A DNA stretch of 9,705 nucleotides from JBCDCE01 sp039182515 (GCA_039182515.1 JBCDCE010000085.1:1-9705), one strand, 5' to 3'. Shown: positions 1 through 6,065, counted from the first letter of the stretch. Translations and numbers: made by a program. The notes: generated by a model from the letters alone, not told the origin.

Positions 1-205
1 ATGTTGGCTTTGATCAAGGCGGCATGCTCACAGATGGCGTAGATCAAAATCCACATTGCGTGCTTTTGCTCGATGATATCGAAAAAGCGCACCCGGATGT
101 TATAAACATCTGGGTGCGCTTTTTCGATCTCATCGAGCAAAAGCACGCAATGTGGATTTTGATCTACGCCATCTGTGAGCATGCCGCCTTGATCAAAGCC
201 AACAT
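1..205. repeat. Near-perfect long inverted repeat (fold-back) inside clpA
   Basis: Bases 1-101 are the reverse complement of 105-205, with a 3-nt loop (102-104). Base i pairs with base 206-i. I checked the arms in ten-base blocks and found two mismatches, at 77/129 and 95/111. The right arm, read on the minus strand, is genuine clpA (VGFDQGGMLTDGVDQNPH through DEIEKAHPDVYNI). The left arm, read on the plus strand, encodes the same peptide in the opposite direction (with DDIEKAHPDVINI), so two clpA fragments are joined at the DVYNI codons. The repeat reaches base 1, so its full length is unknown. Either a snap-back/chimeric assembly or a real inverted duplication would look like this. Confidence 0.97.
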
Positions 206-1856
206 AGCCGGGAGGGGCACCGATAAGGCGGCTCACAGCGTGCTTTTCCATGTACTCGGACATGTCAAAACGCAGCATTTCAACACCCAAGACCTCTGCA
301 AGCTGCTTGGCCACTTCGGTTTTACCCACACCTGTGGGGCCCGCGAAGAGGTAGTTGCCGATGGGCTTCTCAGGTTCACGCAAACCTGCACGAGCCAGTT
401 TGATGGCCGAGGAAAGCGCCTCGATGGCCGGATCTTGCCCGAAGACAACGCGCTTGAGCGAAGTCTCGAGATCGCGCAGCACTTCAGCATCGTCTTTCGA
501 GACGTTCTTCGGTGGAATGCGGGCAATTTTGGCCACAACGGCTTCGATCTCTTTGGTGCCGATGGTTTTGCGACGCTTGGATTCCACAACCAAATGCTGC
601 GCAGCACCTGCCTCGTCGATCACGTCGATGGCTTTGTCGGGCAGCTTGCGGTCGTTGATATAACGCGCTGAAAGTTCCACGGCGGTTTTGATCGCATCGG
701 ATGTGTATTTGATGTCGTGGTGATCCTCGAAATAAGGCTTGAGGCCTTTGAGGATCTTGATCGAGTCTTCCACGGACGGTTCGTTCACATCGATCTTTTG
801 GAAGCGCCGCGACAGCGCGCGGTCTTTCTCAAAATGCTGACGGAACTCTTTGTAGGTGGTGGAGCCCATGCAACGCAATTTGCCGCCCTGAAGCGCGGGC
901 TTCAGGAGGTTTGAGGCGTCCATCGCCCCGCCAGACGTGGCACCAGCCCCAATCACAGTGTGGATCTCGTCGATGAAAAGCACCGCATCGGGATGCTCTT
1001 CGAGCTCGGTCATCACGGCTTTCAGGCGCTCTTCAAAGTCGCCGCGATACCGCGTGCCTGCCAAAAGCGCACCCATGTCGAGTGAGAAGATCGTCGTGCC
1101 TGAGAGCACTTCGGGAACTTCGTTGTTCACAACCTTACGCGCAAGGCCTTCGGCGATGGCGGTTTTGCCAACGCCGGGATCGCCCACAAGCAAAGGATTG
1201 TTCTTGCGACGACGGCACAGCACTTGCACGCAGCGCTCTACCTCATGCTCGCGACCGATGAGGGGATCCACATCGCCTTTGCGAGATTTTTCATTGAGAT
1301 CGACACAGTATTTGTCGAGCGCGCTTTCTTTTGCGTCACCCTCCACTGTGGGCCCATCGGCTTCCTCGCCCATATCGGGTGAGCCACTCACGGCCCTGTC
1401 TTCGCCGTAGGACGGGTCTTTGGCGACACCATGTGCGATGAAGTTCACCGCGTCATAGCGCGTCATGTCTTGGGCTTGCAGGAAGAATGCCGCGTTGCTT
1501 TCGCGCTCCGCAAAGATCGCAACAAGCACGTTTGCGCCTGTCACCTCATTGCGGCCCGAGCTTTGCACGTGGATCGCGGCGCGCTGGATCACGCGCTGAA
1601 AGGCAGCTGTTGGGACAGCCTCAGAGCCTTCGACATCCGTGACAAGCGTCGAAAGATCGTCGTCGATGAACGTCACAAGCGTTTGGCGCAGCTTCTCCAA
1701 ATCAACAGAGCAAGCGCGCATAACCTTGGCAGCATCAGGCTCATCCACAAGCGCCAAGAGCAGATGCTCCAACGTGGCAAGCTCGTGATTGCGCTCATTG
1801 GCCATGGCTAAGGCCGAATGAATGGCCTGTTCTAAAGTGTTCGAAAATGAAGGCAC
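96..1856 (-). CDS. clpA: ATP-dependent Clp protease ATP-binding subunit ClpA, C-terminus missing
   Basis: ClpA is the AAA+ unfoldase that feeds substrates to the ClpP peptidase in the cytoplasm. The start is a GTG at 1856-1854 (V/M-PSFSNTLEQAIHSA), with AGGAG 9 nt upstream. The Clp N-domain covers about residues 1-145. The first AAA+ module has Walker A GDPGVGKT at 225-232 and Walker B FIDEIHT with D296/E297. The second has Walker A GPTGVGKT at 506-513 and Walker B LLLDEIEKAH with D575/E576. Identity to ClpA stops after HPDVYNI (residue 587). The frame then stays open to the window edge but encodes antisense clpA sequence (RVRFFDIIEQKH...), because the DNA folds back there. Relative to a usual length near 770 residues, roughly 185 are absent, including the rest of the second AAA+ module and the ClpP-docking loop. 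No clpS is seen beside it. The identity is certain; whether the break is real is not. Confidence 0.93.
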
Positions 1857-1865
1857 TGTGCGGTG

Positions 1866-1870
1866 CTCCT
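1866..1870 (-). promoter_or_regulatory. Ribosome binding site of clpA (supports GTG start)
   Basis: AGGAG on the minus strand lies 9 nt before the GTG at 1856-1854. The next in-frame ATG is in the codons for SALAMAN, inside the conserved N-domain, so starting there would cut off conserved residues. This supports the GTG start. Confidence 0.75.
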
Positions 1871-1888
1871 CTCCTTCGGGGCAGATGG

Positions 1889-1912
1889 AGCATCTAAAGG
1901 ATGTCAGATGCT
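1889..1912 (-). repeat. Inverted repeat in the clpA leader (AGCATCT-N10-AGATGCT)
   Basis: Two perfect 7-base arms (1889-1895 and 1906-1912) are separated by 10 bases and lie about 33 bp upstream of the clpA start. In RNA this would be a 7-bp hairpin just upstream of the ribosome binding site. In DNA the 17-bp centre-to-centre spacing could suit a dimeric regulator. Neither role can be decided from sequence. Confidence 0.4.
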
Positions 1913-2049
1913 TCGCTCTACCGGATCGTCTTTTACAAGGTTTGCTTGATTTGCAGAACCTTCAAGGGCTTTTTCGGACCCAGCGGCCACAAACCGCAAA
2001 AATCCAACTTAAACGACAAGATATGATGAATTTCGCTTCAATCCAGGGG

Positions 2050-2088
2050 CCGTTGCAAACTTCCTTTGCCAGTTTTTTGATGCAACGG
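2050..2088 (-). repeat. Inverted repeat CCGTTGCA-N23-TGCAACGG
   Basis: There are perfect 8-base arms at 2050-2057 and 2081-2088. The loop region overlaps a competing smaller hairpin, GCAAA/TTTGC (2055-2059 with 2065-2069). No run of T follows on the minus strand, so it does not look like an intrinsic terminator. It could be an RNA fold in the gloB-clpA spacer. Confidence 0.35.
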
Positions 2089-2095
2089 GCTTTCG

Positions 2096-2113
2096 GAGGC
2101 CAGTTGGGGCCTC
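2096..2113 (-). terminator. GC-rich hairpin just after gloB, possible weak terminator
   Basis: GAGGCC (2096-2101) and GGCCTC (2108-2113) form a perfect 6-bp stem with a 6-nt loop, 19 nt past the gloB stop codon on the minus strand. It lacks the downstream T tract of a standard intrinsic terminator, so it may only be a 3'-end stabilising or pausing hairpin. Confidence 0.3.
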
Positions 2114-2132
2114 AAAGCGCAGCTGGTTGAGG

Positions 2133-2909
2133 TCAGAAATTATCTTTCCGTTTTCGAATTTCGGCAAAAACCTCCGCAGGATCTGCGCCTTCAAGATCCA
2201 CATTGCGCGCCAGATTTGGATCGTCCGCTCGCAAGAAGGGATTGGTGGCGATCTCTAGGCTCAAAGTACTTGGCACTGTCGGCAAATCTGAATCGCGAAG
2301 TTTGGCGATTTCGGCAATGCGTGCCGCGAGATCTGCGTTGTCAGGATCGACGGTGACCGCAAAGCGCCCATTGGCTTGGGTGTATTCATGGCCAGAATAG
2401 ATCACAGTGTCATCCGGCAAAGCGCGCAGTTTAAGAAGGCTCTCCCACATCTGCGCAGGCGTCCCTTCAAAGAGCCGGCCGCAGCCTAGGGCCATCAGGC
2501 TGTCTGCTGTGAAGGCAGCATGGGCGGCGGGGAGATGGAAGGCAATGTGGCCCACCGTATGCCCGGAGACGTCAAGAACCGTTACGGGTGCGCCGTATAG
2601 GTCAAAGATATCGCCGTCTTCATAAGCCGCATCCAAGCTGGGCAGGCGGGCAATATCCGCTCTGGCCCCATGAACGCGCGCATTGAAACGCTCTTTCAAA
2701 GCAGGCACCGCATCCACGTGATCATAGTGGTGATGCGTCAGTAGAATGTCGTCGAGTTGCCAGCCGCGCACATCCAACGCTGCGAGAATCGGCTTGGCCT
2801 CGGGCGCGTCCACCAAGGCTGTGCGCTTTGACTCCCGCTCATGGATCAAAAAGGCATAGTTGTCTGACAGACAAGCAACGGTCAAAATCTCAAACTGGGG
2901 TGCGGCCAT
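2133..2909 (-). CDS. gloB: Hydroxyacylglutathione hydrolase (glyoxalase II)
   Basis: This cytoplasmic metallo-hydrolase hydrolyses S-lactoylglutathione to D-lactate and glutathione, the second step of methylglyoxal detoxification. The 258-residue length is normal for the family. The metallo-beta-lactamase-fold ligands are all visible: HHHYDH with H59, H61, D63 and H64, then H117 (SGHTVGH), D136 (FTADSL) and H174 (SGHEYT). The block GCGRLFEG and the C-terminal blocks TVPSTL, ATNPFLR and IRKRKDNF (basic residues that bind the glutathione moiety in relatives) are typical of true GloB. A strong AGGAGG lies 8 nt before the ATG. It diverges from the methyltransferase gene and lies upstream of clpA in the same direction. 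The wide spacer and a hairpin after gloB leave it open whether the two are co-transcribed. Confidence 0.95.
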   Translation of the reverse strand: MAAPQFEILTVACLSDNYAFLIHERESKRTALVDAPEAKPILAALDVRGWQLDDILLTHHHYDHVDAVPALKERFNARVHGARADIARLPSLDAAYEDGDIFDLYGAPVTVLDVSGHTVGHIAFHLPAAHAAFTADSLMALGCGRLFEGTPAQMWESLLKLRALPDDTVIYSGHEYTQANGRFAVTVDPDNADLAARIAEIAKLRDSDLPTVPSTLSLEIATNPFLRADDPNLARNVDLEGADPAEVFAEIRKRKDNF

Positions 2910-2917
2910 GGCTTTTT

Positions 2918-2923
2918 CCTCCT
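2918..2923 (-). promoter_or_regulatory. Ribosome binding site of gloB
   Basis: A perfect AGGAGG on the minus strand lies 8 nt before the ATG at 2909-2907, confirming the start. It sits within the 56-bp divergent gap (2910-2965), so the promoters of gloB and of the methyltransferase gene must overlap each other or reach into the neighbouring coding sequence. I could not assign either promoter with confidence. Confidence 0.8.
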
Positions 2924-2965
2924 AGGGTCTGTAGGCGACAGCGAACCCCGCCTCTTGGAGCCCCA

Positions 2966-3736
2966 ATGTATCTCGACGTGCTGGACTTAAAAGCCTTTTA
3001 CTACCGCAGCGCTTTGGGGCGCGCGGTTCAGCAGGCTTTGCGCGTGCAAATGGAAGAGCTTTGGCCAGATGCAAAAGGGCAAACGGTGGCAGGCTTCGGC
3101 TTTGCTTTGCCGCTCTTGCGCCCCTACTTGGAGGACGCGGAACGCGTGGTGGCTTTGATGCCAGGCCCGCAAGGCGTGATGAGCTGGCCCTCCAAGCAAT
3201 CGGGCGGCAAAGGCAATGTCGCGGTGCTTTGCGAAGAAACAGCTTGGCCCATCGCAACGGGGCAGGTGGATAAGCTTGTGCTTTTGCATGGGCTTGAAAG
3301 CTCCGAGCAACCTGCCGATGTGCTTTCAGAAGCTTACCGGGTGCTTGGCCCAGGTGGGCGGGCGATTTTTATTGTTCCCAACAGGGCAGGGCTTTGGGCA
3401 CGGCGGGATCGCACGCCTTTTGGCTACGGTCGTCCCTATTCGCTTGTGCAGCTTGAAGCGCAGATCAAAGCTTACGGCTTTGCGCCGGAGCGGTATCTTT
3501 CGGCGCTCTACCGCCCCCCAAGCACCAACCGCTTTTGGCGCAAAGCGGCGGGCTGGATGGAATACCTTGGCCGCGAAATGCCCGTGTTCAAAGCTGGAGG
3601 CGTCTTTTTGCTCGAAGCGAGCAAGCAGATCCCAGCGCCCAAGCGTCCTGGACTTCCTCAAACCGTGCGCGAAAGCCTTAAAGAAATTGGTCTCGCTCAA
3701 CCGAGCCCTAAACCTGCGCGAGTGCCTCAGCGCTAG
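2966..3736 (+). CDS. SAM-dependent methyltransferase-like protein (class I fold)
   Basis: This is a 256-residue soluble protein starting MYLDVLDLKAFYYRSALG, with no signal peptide or membrane segment. The ATG at 2966 is chosen because TGGAG lies 5 nt upstream and earlier in-frame starts would lie inside gloB. The region VAGFGFALPLLRPYL (residues 41-55) fits the glycine-rich SAM-binding loop. The stretch SEAYRVLGPGGRAIFIVPN (121-139) is the hallmark 'VLkPGG' strand region of Methyltransf_11-type enzymes. Two features are atypical: the usual acidic residue just before the glycine loop is absent, and the loop reads GFGF rather than GxGxG. The C-terminal tail (about 221-256) is rich in proline and basic residues and is probably disordered. 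The substrate is unknown. It diverges from gloB, which may hint at shared regulation but does not show a glyoxalase role. Confidence 0.8.
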   Translation: MYLDVLDLKAFYYRSALGRAVQQALRVQMEELWPDAKGQTVAGFGFALPLLRPYLEDAERVVALMPGPQGVMSWPSKQSGGKGNVAVLCEETAWPIATGQVDKLVLLHGLESSEQPADVLSEAYRVLGPGGRAIFIVPNRAGLWARRDRTPFGYGRPYSLVQLEAQIKAYGFAPERYLSALYRPPSTNRFWRKAAGWMEYLGREMPVFKAGGVFLLEASKQIPAPKRPGLPQTVRESLKEIGLAQPSPKPARVPQR

Positions 3737-3895
3737 ACCGCTGGGATGGCCTTTGACGTTGGGTCACATGTAGCCTGCATATTTCGAGCATATTTCTGAC
3801 AGCTTTCCCAAATATCCCAAACGCTGAAGGGGTGCGCGCGGCTTAGGGCTTGTGCGCATTTTGTGTGTTTCGGACCGGTTGAAAGGGTCGCTGCC
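3737..3895. promoter_or_regulatory. Intergenic region upstream of the VPLPGG-protein gene, with possible promoter
   Basis: This 159-bp gap has no gene. TTGACG (3753-3758) is a good -35 candidate. The best -10 match is CATATT (3778-3783), but the 19-bp spacing is longer than ideal, so the assignment is tentative. The -10 candidate falls in a tandem repeat (3777-3796). No hairpin with a T run follows the methyltransferase gene. Confidence 0.3.
3777..3796. repeat. Tandem direct repeat GCATATTTC, 11-bp period
   Basis: GCATATTTC occurs at 3777-3785 and again at 3788-3796, separated by GA. The 11-bp period is about one helical turn, so two protein monomers could bind the same DNA face. It overlaps the tentative -10 region upstream of the exported VPLPGG protein. 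It could equally be chance. Confidence 0.5.
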
Positions 3896-4573
3896 ATGTC
3901 ATCAGATCGTTCATTTGCTTTTCTAAAGGGTCTTAAATCCGGAGCGCTTTGGGGAATTGCGGTTGCGTTGAGCGCCACATTTGCAACCCCGGCTGCGGCC
4001 AGCACTCTGGGCTTTAAGCTGTCGATCAATGATCCGGTCTTCAATTCCACGAGTGGCAATTTCAATGTTCCGGACTTCCAGCTTGAGAACACCTCTGATT
4101 CTGGCCAGCAGATCACGAACTTCTCGCTGAGCATTGGCGACACATCCTACAATTTTGATTTTGTACGCATCCAAACGGTGTTCAATGATCCAGGCGCAGA
4201 TCTGAACTACACGCTGGAAACTGTCGGGCTGACCAACAATGGCATCGGCGACGACGAGCTGCGCTACAGCTTCACAGGTTTTGACGCAGGCGACATTTTC
4301 CGCTTCGAGGTGGACGTGGACCCAGACAGCGGTGCGCCAAGCCAAGACTTTCGCGATATACTTTTCCCAACCGCAGAACTGCGCGTGACCTACGATACAG
4401 GCCACATCCTCAGCCAAACACTGACTACGCCTAATCCCAATGCAACCAACTATCAGCTGGGGCAGACCTTAGCCGTTCCTCTGCCAGGTGGTTTGGCGCT
4501 GTTAGGCGGTGCGGGTGGGCTGTCGCTTGTGCTATCAAGATCCTCTCGCCGCAAAACTGCGCGTATGCGGTGA
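3896..4573 (+). CDS. Exported protein with VPLPGG C-terminal sorting tail (VPLPA-CTERM-like)
   Basis: This is a 225-residue secreted protein of unknown role. The ATG at 3896 is preferred over an in-frame GTG at 3863 because AAAGGG ends 8 nt before it and the resulting N-terminus is a clean signal peptide: K11/K14, hydrophobic residues 15-31, and probable cleavage after PAAA (A35). The mature part is acidic, rich in Asn, Asp, Ser and Thr, has no cysteine, and alternates in a beta-strand-like way (TNFSLSIGDTSYNFDF). The C-terminus (194-225) is tripartite: VPLPGG motif, short hydrophobic helix (about 199-213), and basic tail RSSRRKTARMR. This matches the VPLPA-CTERM sorting signal of roseobacters, a PEP-CTERM relative thought to be processed by an exosortase (XrtD type), with Gly for Ala in the motif. 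No exosortase or polysaccharide genes lie in the window. A surface or extracellular-matrix role is inferred. Confidence 0.85.
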   Translation: MSSDRSFAFLKGLKSGALWGIAVALSATFATPAAASTLGFKLSINDPVFNSTSGNFNVPDFQLENTSDSGQQITNFSLSIGDTSYNFDFVRIQTVFNDPGADLNYTLETVGLTNNGIGDDELRYSFTGFDAGDIFRFEVDVDPDSGAPSQDFRDILFPTAELRVTYDTGHILSQTLTTPNPNATNYQLGQTLAVPLPGGLALLGGAGGLSLVLSRSSRRKTARMR

Positions 4574-4585
4574 AATGCGGTCATA

Positions 4586-4599
4586 GCCCCTCTTGGGGC
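4586..4599 (+). terminator. GC-rich hairpin after the VPLPGG-protein gene, weak terminator candidate
   Basis: GCCCC-TCTT-GGGGC forms a 5-bp all-GC stem with a 4-nt loop, 12 nt past the stop codon. No T tract follows (CGGCCTG comes next), so termination is uncertain. If it does not terminate, the next gene may be transcribed by read-through. Confidence 0.3.
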
Positions 4600-4650
4600 G
4601 GCCTGTCGTCCAAGCCGAAGGCTGAAAAAAACTGATATTTGATAACGAAC

Positions 4651-4714
4651 CCAAAATCGCCCAATCTGTTTCCATGTTTTTTTAGGGAACTTGGAATGAA
4701 ACAGATTGGTTTGG
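4651..4714 (+). promoter_or_regulatory. Stem-loop spanning the start codon of the downstream gene
   Basis: CCAATCTGTTTC (4661-4672) is the exact reverse complement of GAAACAGATTGG (4698-4709). The stem extends outward by CCAAA (4651-4655) with TTTGG (4710-4714), leaving a 5-nt bulge on the left only. The right arm begins at the G of the ATG at 4696 and covers codons 2-5. The 25-nt loop carries a run of seven T and the AGGGA ribosome binding site. In mRNA this would place the ribosome binding site in the loop and the start codon at the stem edge, as translation-control hairpins do. The pairing is seen directly; the function is inferred. Confidence 0.55.
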
Positions 4715-5811
4715 CATTTGCTTTTATTGGATTTGCATCGTCTAGCTTTGCGGAGAATATCCTCGACAGTCTTTATCAAGGGCGCGACACACGCGAACGT
4801 CTAACGGCGCTTTCAGAGACGGTGGATAGATTGGCGGACGACATGGATCGCCAGATTGCACGTCACGAAGAAAGACTACTGGCCAGCAACTCGGGGTTTA
4901 TTTTGCGTCAAGGTGGCGATTTGGTTGTGATCGACCAAAAAGACATCCAGGCGTATGCAGACGCCATTGCTTTGGATGTTTTGGTCAATGTTGATCTCGA
5001 CGACGCCGACCCAAATTTCGAATTGCCCGGCGAGGTTCAAAGCGAACTTGTTTGGGCGATGAACCAGGCCGCTCGAGATCTGATGCGCCAAATGCGGCGC
5101 GCCAAAGAGCTTTACCCCAAGGAATACAAACAAAAGAACAAAACCGAAGCCGGATTGGTGATGACCCAAGCATCAAATTCGGCCAGGAGGGACTTTGTGG
5201 AGTATATCACAGCTCTTCACGCCAAAAATTTGAAAGGTGTGGAGGAGGACCTTGAGCGTCTCAAAGTCCTGCGGGATTGGTATCGCGCCAATGCAGACGA
5301 AGCGCGTCGTAAACGTTTGGGCGCCGTCAGCGAAAGCGTGACGCGTGGTTTTCTGAACGATCCAGGTGTCTACCTCATCCGTGAAGACGGTGCCGGCTGG
5401 GTGTTGAAATATGGTGGCACATCTTTTTGGCGGGAGGGTCAAAGGTTCTTCTTAGTGGCGGTTGCAGAGACTGAAGCCGTGCACAAAGGTTATCACTATT
5501 ACACCTATCCCGTAGGTTTGGACATTGCCTCCAGGTTTGAGGAGTGGTCTGAAGCAAAACAGAAAGCCTCTGTGGAAGCGTGCATTCAAAGAGGTGTGGC
5601 GGGTCCAGATGGGGTCATGGCGCATATCTGGGAAGACGGCCCGAGCTATAGCGTGGTTGGGCAATATGCGAGCCCAGAAGAGGCCGCGCAGGCCAACGGG
5701 CTGCATCCCGTTCCCAATCACAACTCCGGCGGTTCTGACAGCTGGGTGCGTTGGACGTCTGAAACACGAAAATTTTCCGAAGCCTGGGCCTATTGCGAGA
5801 CCATACTCTAG
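4696..5811 (+). CDS. Exported protein of unknown function, 371 residues
   Basis: I do not recognise this protein. The ATG at 4696 is preferred over an in-frame TTG at 4639 because AGGGA lies 7 nt upstream and a clear signal peptide follows: MKQ, hydrophobic 4-14, and likely cleavage after SSSFA (residue 19). The mature protein is very rich in charged residues. Helical, coiled-coil-prone stretches are visible at about 24-62 (repeated RLT/RLA heptad-like spacing) and 155-208 (EEDLERLKVLRDWYRAN). The C-terminal 150 residues are richer in Gly, Tyr and Trp (GVYLIREDGAGWVLKYGG; HYYTYPVG) and look globular. There are only two cysteines, C296 and C367, which could pair in the periplasm. There is no transmembrane segment after the signal peptide. 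Three lines I counted within the gene gave 47, 48 and 60% GC, against 67% for one atpA line, so its composition may differ. It is flanked by the VPLPGG gene and the ATPase operon, which do not suggest a role. Confidence 0.8.
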   Translation: MKQIGLAFAFIGFASSSFAENILDSLYQGRDTRERLTALSETVDRLADDMDRQIARHEERLLASNSGFILRQGGDLVVIDQKDIQAYADAIALDVLVNVDLDDADPNFELPGEVQSELVWAMNQAARDLMRQMRRAKELYPKEYKQKNKTEAGLVMTQASNSARRDFVEYITALHAKNLKGVEEDLERLKVLRDWYRANADEARRKRLGAVSESVTRGFLNDPGVYLIREDGAGWVLKYGGTSFWREGQRFFLVAVAETEAVHKGYHYYTYPVGLDIASRFEEWSEAKQKASVEACIQRGVAGPDGVMAHIWEDGPSYSVVGQYASPEEAAQANGLHPVPNHNSGGSDSWVRWTSETRKFSEAWAYCETIL

Positions 5812-6065
5812 CGCCTAACGAATCGTCACTTTGCGCATAAAGCGGCTGTCATCGGTCCAATTTTCAAAAAACTGTGACCCTGACCCCTTATGCCGCACCC
5901 TCGGGCCTGAAATCATCCGCGAGAGGCGACTTGCGGGGTGCACGCGGCTCTGCTACATCCGCGCTGATTTTCGTGCGGACACACGCGCACAGACCGATCT
6001 TGGACATCATGCCACCCAGACTGGCCGCACTGATTTTCGAGACCATGACTTCGAGAGGGTGACCC
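5812..6065. other. Intergenic leader upstream of the F1-ATPase operon
   Basis: This 254-bp gap has no supported gene. It should carry the operon promoter and an untranslated leader. I see one promoter candidate (5931-5959) and a small inverted repeat TCCGC/GCGGA (5958-5962 with 5975-5979) near the expected transcription start. No intrinsic terminator for the preceding gene is evident. Short open frames here are discussed under the rejected items. Confidence 0.6.
5931..5959 (+). promoter_or_regulatory. Candidate sigma-70 promoter of the atp operon
   Basis: TTGCGG (5931-5936) and TACATC (5954-5959) are separated by exactly 17 bp. Each matches the TTGACA/TATAAT consensus at only three of six positions, so the case rests on spacing, placement about 110 bp before atpH, and the looser promoters of this group. 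Transcription would start near 5966. Confidence 0.35.

Larger units (their letters stand above)
1857..2132. other. gloB-clpA intergenic spacer, rich in inverted repeats
   Basis: This 276-bp gap between two minus-strand genes has no convincing coding sequence. It holds at least three inverted repeats (1889-1912, 2050-2088 and 2096-2113, listed separately). I could not find a convincing sigma-70 promoter for clpA. A minus-strand TTGAAG at 1965-1960 has no well-placed -10 partner: the nearest AT-rich hexamer, TTGTAA, is 21 nt away. The clpA promoter and a long leader probably lie here, but their positions are unresolved. Confidence 0.5.

Noticed and set aside
1..205. The palindrome considered as an insertion-sequence end, integron site or phage attachment site
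   Set aside because: Both arms are clpA coding sequence. No transposase, target-site duplication or recombinase gene is present.
24..671. Plus-strand open frame of 215 codons that begins with ClpA-like sequence
   Set aside because: Its first 25 or so codons are the left palindrome arm. The rest is antisense to clpA. It is a by-product of the fold-back, not a gene.
3216..3773. 185-codon plus-strand open frame overlapping the methyltransferase gene
   Set aside because: It is a shifted frame of the methyltransferase gene, rich in Arg, Ser and Pro, with no domain signature. The methyltransferase frame has conserved motifs and a ribosome binding site.
4613..4630. AGCCGAAGGCT hairpin followed by a run of A, considered as a terminator
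   Set aside because: A plus-strand terminator needs T after the stem, not A. Read on the minus strand the T run precedes the stem, and no minus-strand gene ends here.
5958..5979. TCCGC-N12-GCGGA inverted repeat near the atp transcription start
   Set aside because: The arms are only 5 bases in GC-rich DNA, which is expected by chance. There is not enough to call an operator.
5874..6062. Small 62-codon frame (GTG start) in the atpH leader, and a minus-strand frame at 5888-6097
   Set aside because: There is no clear ribosome binding site and no recognisable composition, and the two overlap each other. Only the position of the plus-strand stop near atpH is noted as a finding; neither is annotated as a gene.
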